A DNA stretch of 37,817 nucleotides, taken from IMG/VR virus record IMGVR_UViG_3300045885_000389, positions 1-37,817 of that record. One strand, 5' to 3'. Origin of the DNA: a virus. A program made the position numbers and the translations under genes. Positions 1-7,455 of the stretch are shown piece by piece (position 1 is the first letter of the stretch; each line of letters begins with the position of its first letter). A model generated the notes under the pieces. That model saw only the letters and a list, made by a program, of their open reading frames with translations. It ran no database searches and was not told where the DNA came from.

Positions 1-111
1 AGCCTGTCCAAGAGCCCGCCGTGCCGCAGGTCCTCGAAGTTCCTCAGACGCTTTGCCGAAGGCCTCGATCAGTTCTTTGATGCCACGGACCTTGACCTCG
101 ACGAAGGCCAC
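1..111 (-). CDS. HK97 gp10-like protein, 5' fragment
   Basis: This is the first 37 codons of a gene that runs off the left edge of the window. It starts with GTG at 111, just after the stop of the head-tail adaptor gene. The visible protein begins VAFVEVKVRGIKELIEAFGK, which matches the usual opening of the HK97 gp10 family (a head-tail or tail-completion protein: a short beta strand, then GIKEL and a helix). Its place directly after the gp6-like and adaptor genes fits that order in HK97-type phages. The start codon and family are moderately sure; the remainder cannot be seen. Confidence 0.65.
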   Translation of the reverse strand, partial: MAFVEVKVRGIKELIEAFGKASEELRGPAARRALGQA

Positions 112-113
112 GC

Positions 114-455
114 CTATTCCTGCCCGCCACCTTCTACGCACACGAGCTCAAGCACCTGGTTGCGCTCGTCGAGATTGCGCACGCCTTCGATCGGCAACGC
201 GCGCTCGCCAAACAGCACACGCCAGCTGGCATCGATCGTCGAGAGTTCTGAGCACCAGCGAAGCGTCACGCGGTGCGAGACGAAGGAATGCGCCTGCGCC
301 GCGATGTTTCGCTCTGACGTGCTCGTCGGCACGACACTCGCCCAGCACGTGATCACATCGATCCATGTGGTCGATCTCTCGCCCACGGCATCGCGCACTG
401 CAGAAGGGTCTGGCTTTTGAATCGTGACGCGGTGTCGCAGCTTGCCGATCTGCAC
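114..455 (-). CDS. Head-tail adaptor (gp16/HK97 joining-protein family)
   Basis: A 113-residue protein starting with GTG at 455, two bases after the stop of the gp6-like gene. It begins VQIGKLRHRVTIQKP, the signature opening of phage head-tail joining proteins ('G.LRHRVTIQ'). It carries the family's later features: a W in the middle (TWIDVITCWASV), an R-rich strand (HRVTLRWC), and the C-terminal part with RNLDERNQVLELVC. Proteins of this family form the ring below the portal and connector that seals the head and receives the tail. Neighbours on both sides are connector proteins. Upstream codons in the same frame lie inside the gp6-like gene and have no family similarity. Confidence 0.8.
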   Translation of the reverse strand: MQIGKLRHRVTIQKPDPSAVRDAVGERSTTWIDVITCWASVVPTSTSERNIAAQAHSFVSHRVTLRWCSELSTIDASWRVLFGERALPIEGVRNLDERNQVLELVCVEGGGQE

Positions 456-457
456 GG

Positions 458-1114
458 CTAGAGCACCACGTTTTCGATCTTGTACTTCGCCATCAACGCC
501 TGCACGCTGAAGGCGAGTTCCGTTGTGATGTTGCCGATGTTGATCGGCTCTCGGTTCTCGTAAAAGTGCGCGATCATGAGATAGATCGCGCGGATGAGCG
601 GACGAGGAACGTACTCGCCTGAAGCCCCATATCCGGCGATATATCGAATCGTCACCGCGTTCGCCTGATCCAGCAGCGCAGGCCACGTGCCGGAGTTGAC
701 AGGTACGAGCCGTGCCTGTCGCCAGTCGGACTTGTTGTCGACGACAAGAGAGCTCGTGATCTGCGGCGACGCGAGCGTGCTGTAGAACGATTGCTCCGCA
801 CCATCCGCATCGAGATAGTTGAAATACGAGACCGATTGCAGCGGCGGTCTTGGCAAGTAGATCACGGTCGGTCGAGTAGGCGCAGTCAGTACGCTGCCGT
901 CAAATGCTCGAGGCGCGTCAAGCCAATCGACCGTGTATTCCAAAGTCTGAGTGATCAGCGCGCGCTGGGTCTCGTCCTCGACGTAGGCACGCGCATCCTC
1001 GATCAGTCCAGCGATGTAGTCGTCGTCCGACTCGTGCGCAACACGCAAATGGCTTTTCGCCTGTTCCAGCGTGATCGGTTCATCCGTCGGCGCAGTGATC
1101 AGGCGAAGTCCCAT
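458..1114 (-). CDS. Head-tail connector protein (HK97 gp6 / phiE125 gp8-like)
   Basis: A 218-residue protein. The N terminus (LITAPTDEPITLEQAKSHLR, then a run of acidic residues DDDY and a helix IAGLIEDARAYVEDET) is the typical opening of gp6-like connector proteins: a helical core, a long middle insertion rich in beta strands, and a C-terminal helical part (PRPLIRAIYLMIAHFYENRE). These proteins form a dodecameric ring under the portal. The start ATG overlaps the upstream stop as TGATG, so translation is probably coupled. It is unusual that this connector gene lies about 28 kb downstream of the portal gene, beyond the fibre and glycan genes. Confidence 0.82.
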   Translation of the reverse strand: MGLRLITAPTDEPITLEQAKSHLRVAHESDDDYIAGLIEDARAYVEDETQRALITQTLEYTVDWLDAPRAFDGSVLTAPTRPTVIYLPRPPLQSVSYFNYLDADGAEQSFYSTLASPQITSSLVVDNKSDWRQARLVPVNSGTWPALLDQANAVTIRYIAGYGASGEYVPRPLIRAIYLMIAHFYENREPINIGNITTELAFSVQALMAKYKIENVVL

Positions 1115-1416
1115 CAGTCGAGTCCCGAGTTCTTGGCGCGAAATTCACCCTCGTCCGCGGCCTGCCCAGACGTGACGCCCGCGAACCGATAGAGATACCG
1201 CCCCGCCGCCGCGATCAACCAATCGACGTGGTAGTTGCCGACATCGTCCTTCACGAGCTCCACGTTGGTACCGTAGACGTAGGTCGTGATCGTTCCGCCC
1301 GGCGCGCGGATCTTGAACTGCACGCCGCCGGGGTCCTGCGCCACTTCGTCGATATCGGTGAACGCAGCCGACAGCCGTATCTTGGTGCCGACCTGATATG
1401 TGTTCGGAGTAGGCAT
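1114..1416 (-). CDS. Small Ig-like/beta-sandwich virion protein
   Basis: A 100-residue protein that I do not recognise by name. It is rich in short beta strands (TKIRLSAAFTD, VQFKIRAPGGTITTYVYG, NYHVDWLI, GRYLYRFAG), with a layout like an Ig-like domain that could decorate fibres or the virion. The start ATG directly follows the TAG of the repeat-protein gene, and its stop overlaps the gp6-like start, so it sits in the structural operon. Small Ig-like proteins of this kind are common beside fibre genes in proteobacterial phages. Function is inferred from position and composition only. Confidence 0.6.
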   Translation of the reverse strand: MPTPNTYQVGTKIRLSAAFTDIDEVAQDPGGVQFKIRAPGGTITTYVYGTNVELVKDDVGNYHVDWLIAAAGRYLYRFAGVTSGQAADEGEFRAKNSGLD

Positions 1417-2853
1417 CTAGGGGACAATCGCCTCGGTCAAGGTGCAGTTGAAAGCAGGGGTGTGGCTGATCTCGCAGTTGAAAAGTTGTTCCGAAGAAAT
1501 CGCGCACGAATAGAGCGCCACGTCGCTAACCTCGGCGAGGAGGAGCAGTCCGATGGTTTCGCCATTGACCGCATCGATCGCCGCCCGGACGCCCGTGATT
1601 CCCGCGATCTGAGCTGCGCGGATGCTGTTGAGCGTGTCGGCGCCGATCGCGCCGGATCTCGCCGCCGTCTCGACGATGCGCGCGGTTTGCGCGGCAATCG
1701 CAGCCGCCGTACCCGCGATCGCCTGCAGCGCCGTCGTGCGTGCGCTGACGGCGGAGAACGCGCCACGCACGCCAGACTGTCCGGCCGCGCTGCTGATCTC
1801 TTCCTGAGATTCCTGTACCGCGGCGCCAATCGCGCCGGCCAAGCCCTGGAGCGAGGTGACCGCCTGACGCACCGCGCTGTCCGTCGCTCGAGATCCCGTG
1901 CGCGCAGCGATCGAGGACAGACGCGCGGTCGCGTGCGTGACGCTGACCAGCGCGCCGACCACCGCATTGAAGTCGGTGTCTCCAGGCGCCAGCCCCGAAA
2001 GTGATCCAAGCAGCCCGGTTACAGCCTGGAACCCGGCGGTTGCCGCCTTGGCTGCCGAGTCGGACCCTCTCACCCCCGTGATCCCAGCGATTGAGCCCGC
2101 GACTGCCTTTTGTGTCGCTCCGTCGCCTTTGATGCCGCTGGCGCCAGCAATCGCTGCCGCCACCGCCTTGACGGCTGAGTCGGAGCCCTTCGCCCCGATG
2201 ATGGCAAAGAGCGTGGTCGCAACCACCGTACTTGTCGTGGCGGCGCCCTTGACGCCGCTGACGGCAGCAATCGCAGCCGCCACCGACTTTGCGACTGAAT
2301 CCGACGCCTTCGTTCCGAAGATCCCAACGATCGCAGCCGCGATGGCCTTGACCGCTGAGTCGGAACCATTCGCCCCGGTGATTGCCGCAATCGCAGCCGC
2401 AACCGCCTTCCGCGACGCGTCGTCACCTCTTGTGCCGCTCTTGCCCGCGACGGAGCTCGTGCCGCTTCGGAGCGCGCTGTCCGATCCTGCAGATCCTGTC
2501 GAGACGCTCCCGGTACCGATTGCGCCCTTCTGGTCCGCGTCCGTGCCCGCGGTACCTGTCCGGATCTCGCCGGAACGGGTGACCGCCTTCGCTGCGCTGT
2601 CCGAGGTATTCGTCCCGGAGATCTCCGACGCCGAGATTGCCGCGAACTTCGCTCCGGCATCCGCCGCCGTGGGGCCCGTGGTCGCCGAGAGCGATGCCAG
2701 CGCCGCGTGGACTGCAGCGACCGACTTCTTGACGCCGATCTTCCCGACAACGCTGGTCGAGACGGTGCCGCCCGCGGACGCGAAGTCCCACGTGACGCCG
2801 TGCACCCCAGCTAGGTCTTGAGCCTCGAGACCGTAGCCCCACTCGATCAGCAC
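1417..2853 (-). CDS. Long 20-residue-repeat structural protein
   Basis: A 478-residue protein of unknown function, starting with GTG at 2853 behind a strong ribosome site (AGGAGG, five bases before the start). Residues 1-39 are a short head region (WGYGLEAQDL, VTWDF). From residue 40 a glycine recurs every 20 residues (40, 60, 80 through 340, then 361, 381, 401, 421). The best units read like GAKGSDSAVKAVAAAIAGAS: a Gly/Lys/Ser loop followed by an alanine-rich helix. The C terminus (447-476) holds three 10-residue repeats, each with one cysteine. The composition is low-complexity Ala/Ser/Gly/Thr with almost no aromatic residues in the array. Its place between a fibre gene and connector genes suggests a virion fibre or shaft component. 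Nothing enzymatic is visible. Confidence 0.7.
   Translation of the reverse strand: MLIEWGYGLEAQDLAGVHGVTWDFASAGGTVSTSVVGKIGVKKSVAAVHAALASLSATTGPTAADAGAKFAAISASEISGTNTSDSAAKAVTRSGEIRTGTAGTDADQKGAIGTGSVSTGSAGSDSALRSGTSSVAGKSGTRGDDASRKAVAAAIAAITGANGSDSAVKAIAAAIVGIFGTKASDSVAKSVAAAIAAVSGVKGAATTSTVVATTLFAIIGAKGSDSAVKAVAAAIAGASGIKGDGATQKAVAGSIAGITGVRGSDSAAKAATAGFQAVTGLLGSLSGLAPGDTDFNAVVGALVSVTHATARLSSIAARTGSRATDSAVRQAVTSLQGLAGAIGAAVQESQEEISSAAGQSGVRGAFSAVSARTTALQAIAGTAAAIAAQTARIVETAARSGAIGADTLNSIRAAQIAGITGVRAAIDAVNGETIGLLLLAEVSDVALYSCAISSEQLFNCEISHTPAFNCTLTEAIVP
1426..1515 (-). repeat. Three 10-aa cysteine repeats at a C terminus
   Basis: Three successive decapeptides close the repeat protein: LYSCAISSEQ, LFNCEISHTP and AFNCTLTEAI. 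The pattern is hydrophobic-aromatic-(S/N)-Cys-x-(I/L)-(S/T). Each cysteine is exactly ten residues from the next. These are probably short beta strands stacked on one another. The cysteines could form a cross-link or metal site in an oligomer; that is inference. Confidence 0.7.
1564..2736 (-). repeat. 60-bp / 20-aa tandem repeat array
   Basis: Residues 40-430 of the repeat protein follow a 20-residue period. The first 16 unit starts are in exact phase; one single-residue slip near residue 360 is then kept to the end. The most alike units lie at residues 140-279 (nt 2017-2436). The consensus is G-x-(K/R)-G-(S/D)-D-S-A-x-K-A-V-A-A-A-I-A-x-(I/V)-(T/S). The DNA units have diverged, so this is an old amplification under selection for period rather than a fresh slippage product. 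Confidence 0.8.
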
Positions 2854-2858
2854 TGAAG

Positions 2859-2864
2859 CCTCCT
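2859..2864 (-). promoter_or_regulatory. Strong ribosome site for the repeat protein (GTG start)
   Basis: AGGAGG on the minus strand lies five bases before the GTG at 2853 and overlaps the stop region of the upstream fibre gene. It fixes the start of the repeat-protein gene at a non-ATG codon. Confidence 0.7.
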
Positions 2865-4563
2865 ACGGCTCAGTGACGATCGTGATTGCCGTGTCTTTGC
2901 AGCCGGTCGCCGTGAACCGCAACGTGATCACGGTGCCGTTCAAATCGGCAGCGGCGAGATTGATCGTGTAGAAACCGTTGCCCACTTCGCTGACGGAATT
3001 TGCGCAGGCGTCGAACGTACCGCCGTCGATCCTACGGGTCGCGGTAACCGTCGCACCAGTAGCTGGGTTTCCGGACGTATCCAGCATCCGGAAGGTGAAG
3101 TTCGCCAGCGCCACATTCTTGACGACCCCCTGTGCGACGCCGGCGTGCCCTTCAGCGCTGTGCGAAAGGCTGATCGCCTTGCCGGATCCGTTCGCTGTGA
3201 TTCGCAACCCGTCGGTGTTCGGCGTCGGAGATCCGGACGATCCTGCAGAGATGGTCGCTCCGTGGCTGAATGTCGAGGAGATCTCGAGCCCAACGCCGTT
3301 GACAGAACTAATTGCTAAACCCGGTCCGGTTGCAGAAGCAAACTCCACCGCAGTTGGCCCCTCCACATAAACGGCCCTCTGCCCGTAAGAGACAAGTTCC
3401 AATGCCGAACCGAGGTTGAAACCTCCAAAGACCTGTATGCCATGTGCAAATCCGGAGGAATGTCCACCTGTAATAATTACACCGCCAGAATCCCCTTCGA
3501 TTTCTACACCGGCGCCATCAGCGGTGATCCCAAGACCGGCGCCGTTTGTAGAGGTTATCTGTAGACCTACGCCTGAAGTCGATCCAGCATTTATCTCCAC
3601 GCCGCTGCCGCTGCCAGCCCCAGAGACTTTGAATCCTGACCCATTACCGCCAGCGACCAATTCAAAAGCCGTCCCACTGGACTCAACATAGATACCGGCG
3701 CCTGCACCGCTACCTGTGATCCTAAAGCCGTGCGCTGTTTGTGTCGGAGATCCACCTCCGGCAGCGACCGATACGCCAGGTCCAGTTCCATTGCCGGTGA
3801 TCGCAAGTCCGGTCCGATTTGTCGTCGCGGCAACGATCGATATACCATCGCTAAATGAGGTCAACCCTGAAACGGTCAGCGTGGCAAACGTTGTCGCCGC
3901 ATTCGATCCGGCGATAAGCAAACCGTTCGCGGCACCAGGTACCGCCGTAGGCAGATTCACCTTCGACATCACCATGATATTGTCTGTCGCAGCCGCGGTG
4001 AACGTCGTTCCAGCGGCGAGCGTGACCGTCTTCGTCGACCCGGTGTAATCGCTTACGATTGCAAATCCGCCCTGCACTGCACTGGCGACGTCGTGGATGT
4101 AGACGACGCAGCCGTTCAGCGCGTCGTCTTCCGCGGGGCCTACGGTGAGCGTGAAGCTCGTCTGAGTCGACAGCGTCGCGATGGTCGTGTTCAGCGTCGC
4201 TTCAGGCAAGCCGATGCTGAACCGCGCGATCGGGAAGTACACCGTTTGTGAGTCCACGGTGACCGGACCGATGATCACGAGATACTCGGAGCCAGCCGCC
4301 CAAAAGCCGGCATGCGTGTTGTCGGAGAGATCAATCGACGCGAGATTGATGCCTACGATTCCGGCATTCGGCGAACCTGGATCGAAGCTCGTGGTGGCGG
4401 TTATGCCAGAGCTAACGCCGCGCCTAGTCGTTCCGTCCTTGAAAACCAGTATGTCGGCGTCGGCATAGTTGGACGCCGCACTTGATGCACCGGTCGACGC
4501 CGCGTATGACCCCCACGGGAAGCGAATTGTTAGCCCTGGCTTGACCAACCCAAGATCGATCAT
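2863..4563 (-). CDS. Large tail-fibre protein with glycine-rich beta-repeat region
   Basis: A 566-residue fibre-like protein. The first ~120 residues (WGSYAAS, DILVFKDGTTRRGV, ITATTSFD, GIVGINLASIDLSD, AAGSEYLVIIGPVTVD) form a beta-rich N-terminal domain that I recognise from many phage fibre proteins, probably the virion-anchoring part. The middle (~210-480) is a run of short Gly/Ala/Ser beta strands with recurring GxGV/GxGL turns (GPGVSVAAGGG, GAGIYVESSGT, GVGLQITSTNGAG), consistent with a beta-solenoid shaft. The last ~75 residues (FTFRMLDTSGNPATGATVTA) look like an Ig/Cna-type cap. The start overlaps the spike gene stop as ATGA. The DNA coding for the middle part is visibly more AT-rich than its flanks, which hints at domain exchange. 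Confidence 0.75.
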   Translation of the reverse strand: MIDLGLVKPGLTIRFPWGSYAASTGASSAASNYADADILVFKDGTTRRGVSSGITATTSFDPGSPNAGIVGINLASIDLSDNTHAGFWAAGSEYLVIIGPVTVDSQTVYFPIARFSIGLPEATLNTTIATLSTQTSFTLTVGPAEDDALNGCVVYIHDVASAVQGGFAIVSDYTGSTKTVTLAAGTTFTAAATDNIMVMSKVNLPTAVPGAANGLLIAGSNAATTFATLTVSGLTSFSDGISIVAATTNRTGLAITGNGTGPGVSVAAGGGSPTQTAHGFRITGSGAGAGIYVESSGTAFELVAGGNGSGFKVSGAGSGSGVEINAGSTSGVGLQITSTNGAGLGITADGAGVEIEGDSGGVIITGGHSSGFAHGIQVFGGFNLGSALELVSYGQRAVYVEGPTAVEFASATGPGLAISSVNGVGLEISSTFSHGATISAGSSGSPTPNTDGLRITANGSGKAISLSHSAEGHAGVAQGVVKNVALANFTFRMLDTSGNPATGATVTATRRIDGGTFDACANSVSEVGNGFYTINLAAADLNGTVITLRFTATGCKDTAITIVTEP

Positions 4564-5633
4564 TGGACAATCCTTGGCATAGTGAGCGCGCTACGCGTGA
4601 GCGCGCTACGCGTGAGAGGTCCGGCTGCGCCGCCGGCCGCCGCAAAGAATTCGAAACACCCGACGTCGTAGTTCACGCCGTCACGTGCAAGATCTCGTAT
4701 GTCGGTCGACACGAGCGCACCAGCGGCTGTCTGGTATAGAGAGCTCGACGTATCCTTTACAGTAAACACGCTCGATGACGTGGTGCCCGGACTGCCCCAA
4801 GCGTCTGTGGGGGCTCCGAGATCGATCTCGCCGTTCGTTGCAAGGTCGAAGTCCTCTGTGGCGTTGTCGTCGTAATTGACGGTCCCGTTAGTGCCAACTT
4901 CGATAATGTCGTTGCCGCTCGTCCCGGCAATCGCGTTGGCTTTGACGTTCTGAACTGGAGCGCCGGAGCCGCCACCGCGGTGCACGACGATGCCGTTCAC
5001 TCCGCCATAGCAGGTGTTGTGCTGGATGTGATACGTTGGAGAGAAGTTGTTGACAATCTCGCCTCGAATCTGCGAATCCTGAAACCCGACAACGAGGTTG
5101 TTCTCGAACGTTTTGGTGGCACTCCCTCCGACCGCAGACCCATCGCGGCCAATCCCTACGTCGGTGCTGCTCGTGTTCAGAACACGACACTTGCGAATAG
5201 TCACTGCTCCGGTCGTGGTGTAGGTAATGCCGGTCCCGCTTGCTCCAGTGTGAGCCGATTCGACCTGAATGCCGTCTACCGTAGAATTCGGTTCGTTGAG
5301 AACGAATCCATTGGCTGTATTGCCGGGGGTGAGCCGGTAGTGCGACGAGCTTGTGACTGCGTTACCGGTATAGAATCCTGCGGGGTCTGACCGATTCCCT
5401 CGAATCAAAAGCGTGCCAGTCGTGAGATTGACCGTGAAATCCCAAGTCACCGCCGTCGTATCTGCGGAGGTCCCGCAGCAGTCCAGGATGTAGTCATCTG
5501 TCGCCGACCCACCCATGTTGGCCTCGGCCTCGGACTGCGAGGCGTACGCGCGCGTCGCGCCGGCCGTGCCGTTCGTCGTGCCGTCTCCGCCCGCGCTCGA
5601 CGCGGTATTACAGTAGCGCTGAACGGTCGCCAA
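4560..5633 (-). CDS. Beta-helix tail-spike-like protein
   Basis: A 357-residue protein with a TTG start at 5633. The middle has the look of a right-handed parallel beta helix of the pectate-lyase/tailspike kind: recurring short strands and turns such as NSTVDGIQVESAHTG, GAVTIRKCRVLNTSS, FENNLVVGFQDSQIRGEIVN and IQHNTCYGGVNGIVVHRG, with asparagine and glycine at turns. Such proteins bind or depolymerise surface polysaccharide; no catalytic residues can be assigned from sequence alone. The C terminus carries a duplicated LTRSA peptide. It lies between a small virion protein and a large fibre, overlapping the latter's start. The start is uncertain because no good ribosome site precedes it. Confidence 0.72.
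   Translation of the reverse strand: MATVQRYCNTASSAGGDGTTNGTAGATRAYASQSEAEANMGGSATDDYILDCCGTSADTTAVTWDFTVNLTTGTLLIRGNRSDPAGFYTGNAVTSSSHYRLTPGNTANGFVLNEPNSTVDGIQVESAHTGASGTGITYTTTGAVTIRKCRVLNTSSTDVGIGRDGSAVGGSATKTFENNLVVGFQDSQIRGEIVNNFSPTYHIQHNTCYGGVNGIVVHRGGGSGAPVQNVKANAIAGTSGNDIIEVGTNGTVNYDDNATEDFDLATNGEIDLGAPTDAWGSPGTTSSSVFTVKDTSSSLYQTAAGALVSTDIRDLARDGVNYDVGCFEFFAAAGGAAGPLTRSALTRSALTMPRIVQ
4582..4616 (-). repeat. 15-bp direct repeat at the spike C terminus
   Basis: Two exact copies of a 15-base unit (gtgagcgcgctacgc on the plus strand), plus five bases of a third, lie at the 3' end of the spike gene. They encode LTRSA twice, so the frame is kept. Exact identity suggests a recent slippage duplication. 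Confidence 0.85.
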
Positions 5634-5639
5634 TCTACT

Positions 5640-6053
5640 TCACCACACCACGTCAGTGAGTTTTCTGCGGTCCGCGCGATGCGCGTACATCGCGGAGAAC
5701 TCGGCCCATGTGCAAGTGGCCTGTCGCTCTGTGAGCAGCGCCGCGGCAATCCTTCCAGGGATCAGGGAAACGTCTGCCTCATAGGCGCGCTTCGCCTGCA
5801 TCTGCGTCATTCTCTCCGGGCCGGCGAATACCTCGCGGATATCTGGCTCGCATAGCTTCTCAGCGAGCTGTCGCGCCGAATCCACTGGGCAGCCCGTGAC
5901 ATGCAGGTATCCAGTGCGCGGCGCACTCACGATTTCGATCGCGTGCATCTGATACACACACACCGGCGAGAGCACGGGCATCTTGGAGTGCGAACTACGC
6001 GAGTAGTCTGCGTCTCCTCGAGGCGGGAGCATCACGCAGATGGTGAGATCCAT
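5640..6053 (-). CDS. Unrecognised small protein between virion genes
   Basis: A 137-residue protein that I do not recognise. It starts at an ATG that overlaps the upstream stop (TAATG), so it is co-translated with the virion protein before it. The N terminus is beta-rich (LTICVMLPPRG, MPVLSPVCVYQMHAIEIVSA, TGYLHVTGCPVDSA), and the C-terminal half is helical with many charges (ARQLAEKLCEPDIREVFAG, MQAKRAYEADVSLI). No signal peptide, membrane segment or enzymatic motif is visible. A virion assembly or fibre-associated role is inferred only from its neighbours. Confidence 0.6.
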   Translation of the reverse strand: MDLTICVMLPPRGDADYSRSSHSKMPVLSPVCVYQMHAIEIVSAPRTGYLHVTGCPVDSARQLAEKLCEPDIREVFAGPERMTQMQAKRAYEADVSLIPGRIAAALLTERQATCTWAEFSAMYAHRADRRKLTDVVW

Positions 6054-6649
6054 TACGCGTTCATCGCAATGGAGGCGCTGCTGACTTGCAGCGTGCCTTG
6101 CGAGCCGAAAGATTCCGGAACGATCTTGGAGACCTTGACCTCGCCATCCGGGTAACCGGTCAACGGGATCCCGGCACCGCCTTCGGTCGCCGAAACCGAG
6201 AAGGTGTCGGTGCTCGCGCTGATGACGTAATAGACGGTGCCCTCGGTGAGACCCGTGGGCGGCGTGCCGCCGTAGAAGACCACCTTGTTTCCATTCGAGT
6301 AGCCGTGCGACGGAACAATGAGGATCCCCTCCGGGCTTCCGAGCGTGATCCCGATGATTTCCTTCTCCGACCCACCGAGCGCGAACATGCCGAGGAACTG
6401 TGATGGCGAGCCAAGGCCCCAGAGCCCGAGGAAACGCACTTCCGTCGACGCCGGCACATCGAAGGTCGGCGTCGAGCTCGACGACTTCGTTCCGCTGGAT
6501 GCCGCCGAGAAGGTGATGGCGCGGCGCGCGTAGGCCGGCGATCCGCCAGTCACTTCGTTCGCTCCGGACGAGGAGTACGCGGTGTGCAGCGAGACATCGA
6601 CCGGCAGAAGCGCGTCGAGCGCTGCATTCTTCGCTGCAGTGGTAAGCAT
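6053..6649 (-). CDS. Putative virion protein with beta-rich SNGNKV/GTVYYV module
   Basis: A 198-residue protein. Residues ~1-90 (LDALLPVDVSLHTAYSSSG, AYARRAITFSAASSGTKSSS, VRFLGLWGLGS) form a beta-rich domain of a kind I have seen beside phage fibre genes. Residues ~110-165 hold a small module read as HGYSNGNKVVFYGG then GLTEGTVYYVISASTDTFSV, a pattern that recurs in many phage fibres and virion surface proteins. The gene stands directly behind a terminator and a good ribosome site (AAAGGAA), so it opens the left structural block as an independently expressed gene. The exact role (fibre, decoration or base) is unknown. Confidence 0.65.
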   Translation of the reverse strand: MLTTAAKNAALDALLPVDVSLHTAYSSSGANEVTGGSPAYARRAITFSAASSGTKSSSSTPTFDVPASTEVRFLGLWGLGSPSQFLGMFALGGSEKEIIGITLGSPEGILIVPSHGYSNGNKVVFYGGTPPTGLTEGTVYYVISASTDTFSVSATEGGAGIPLTGYPDGEVKVSKIVPESFGSQGTLQVSSASIAMNA

Positions 6650-6664
6650 CGGAGATTTCCTTTC

Positions 6665-6692
6665 AGAAAAAGAAAAACCCGCCGAAGCGGGT
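6665..6692 (-). terminator. Rho-independent terminator ending the cargo operon
   Basis: On the minus strand the stem ACCCGC / GCGGGT with a TTCG loop is followed by TTTTTCTTTTTC. It lies between the FkbM methyltransferase stop (6719) and the next start (6649), so it ends the long cargo operon. The T-tract and following ribosome site closely match the module before the capsid gene. Confidence 0.88.
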
Positions 6693-6718
6693 CAGTGGGT
6701 GCTGCTGTTTTTAAGAAA

Positions 6719-7372
6719 CTAGAAGCCGAGGATGTAGTCGCCGCCGATTTCTTTGCGGACACTACCGCCCATCGCGATCAAGTAGTCGACCGCTGGGGTG
6801 CCTTTGATACCGAAGTTGGGCCCGAGCTTGTGCGGCTTCTGCTCGACGATCACCGTTGGGCGGAACTGCTCAAGCGTGCGCCGCGCGCCTTTCAGGATCT
6901 CGAGCTCGTAACCTTCGCAATCGATCTTGATGCAGTCGACCATCGCTGGGTAATCGATCGAGTCGAGCTGCACCATCTGGATGTCACCCGCTTCGCTGCC
7001 GACGTGCGTGCCGCCGGAGTCTGCAGGATCGATCTTCATCGCCACGTGCTCTCGCTTCTGTGCCCCGAGCGCGTAGGGGAAGAGCACGATGTTCTGCAGG
7101 TGCGCGGTGTTGCGGATGAAGCAGCGACGAAACGCGGTCACGGGCTCGAAGGCGTACACGCTGGTGAATCGTTTCGCGAGGTGCATCGACCAAAGACCGA
7201 CATGCGCACCCACGTCGATCGCAGTGCGGAAGTTCTTGCAGTGCTCCAGCAGCGCGCGGATTTTGCGAATTTGATATGTCCCACGACCATCTACCATTTC
7301 CCCATTTTTCTGCATCCACTCCGGGAAATGCTTCTCACCCTCTGGGAGCCAGATATTCTGGAACTGAAACAT
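6719..7372 (-). CDS. FkbM-family SAM-dependent methyltransferase
   Basis: A 217-residue protein. SAM-binding motif I is AIDVGAHVGLWS (about 51-62), followed by YAFEPVTAFRRCF, an acidic strand end that usually holds the ribose of SAM. The block CIKIDCEGYELEILKGA is the FkbM family hallmark. FkbM enzymes O-methylate sugars or polyketides; in surface-glycan clusters they cap or decorate sugar residues. The start ATG overlaps the stop of the 27-codon gene as TGATG. It is the last gene of the cargo operon, right before a strong terminator. The exact acceptor is unknown. Confidence 0.85.
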   Translation of the reverse strand: MFQFQNIWLPEGEKHFPEWMQKNGEMVDGRGTYQIRKIRALLEHCKNFRTAIDVGAHVGLWSMHLAKRFTSVYAFEPVTAFRRCFIRNTAHLQNIVLFPYALGAQKREHVAMKIDPADSGGTHVGSEAGDIQMVQLDSIDYPAMVDCIKIDCEGYELEILKGARRTLEQFRPTVIVEQKPHKLGPNFGIKGTPAVDYLIAMGGSVRKEIGGDYILGF

Positions 7373-7455
7373 CAGAGATGCTTCCAACGGTCGCCGCGCA
7401 CGATTTGCGCGATGCACTCGCGAGTAATGGGGTGCAGCTTCCAAATCTCTGTCAT
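7372..7455 (-). CDS. 27-codon coupled small ORF
   Basis: A very short frame (MTEIWKLHPITRECIAQIVR and seven more residues) fills the exact space between the SDR stop and the FkbM start. Its ATG overlaps the SDR stop as ATGA, and its stop overlaps the FkbM start as TGATG. That fit argues for real translation, at least as a relay that carries ribosomes to the next gene. The peptide resembles nothing I know. It may be functional, a decayed remnant, or just a coupling spacer. Confidence 0.45.
   Translation of the reverse strand: MTEIWKLHPITRECIAQIVRGDRWKHL

Noticed and set aside
1898-2821. 307-residue plus-strand open frame opposite the 20-residue-repeat gene
   Set aside because: It inherits a mirrored period (Ala/Pro/Ser-rich) from the repeat on the minus strand. 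The minus frame has AGGAGG and fits the operon, so the plus frame is a shadow.
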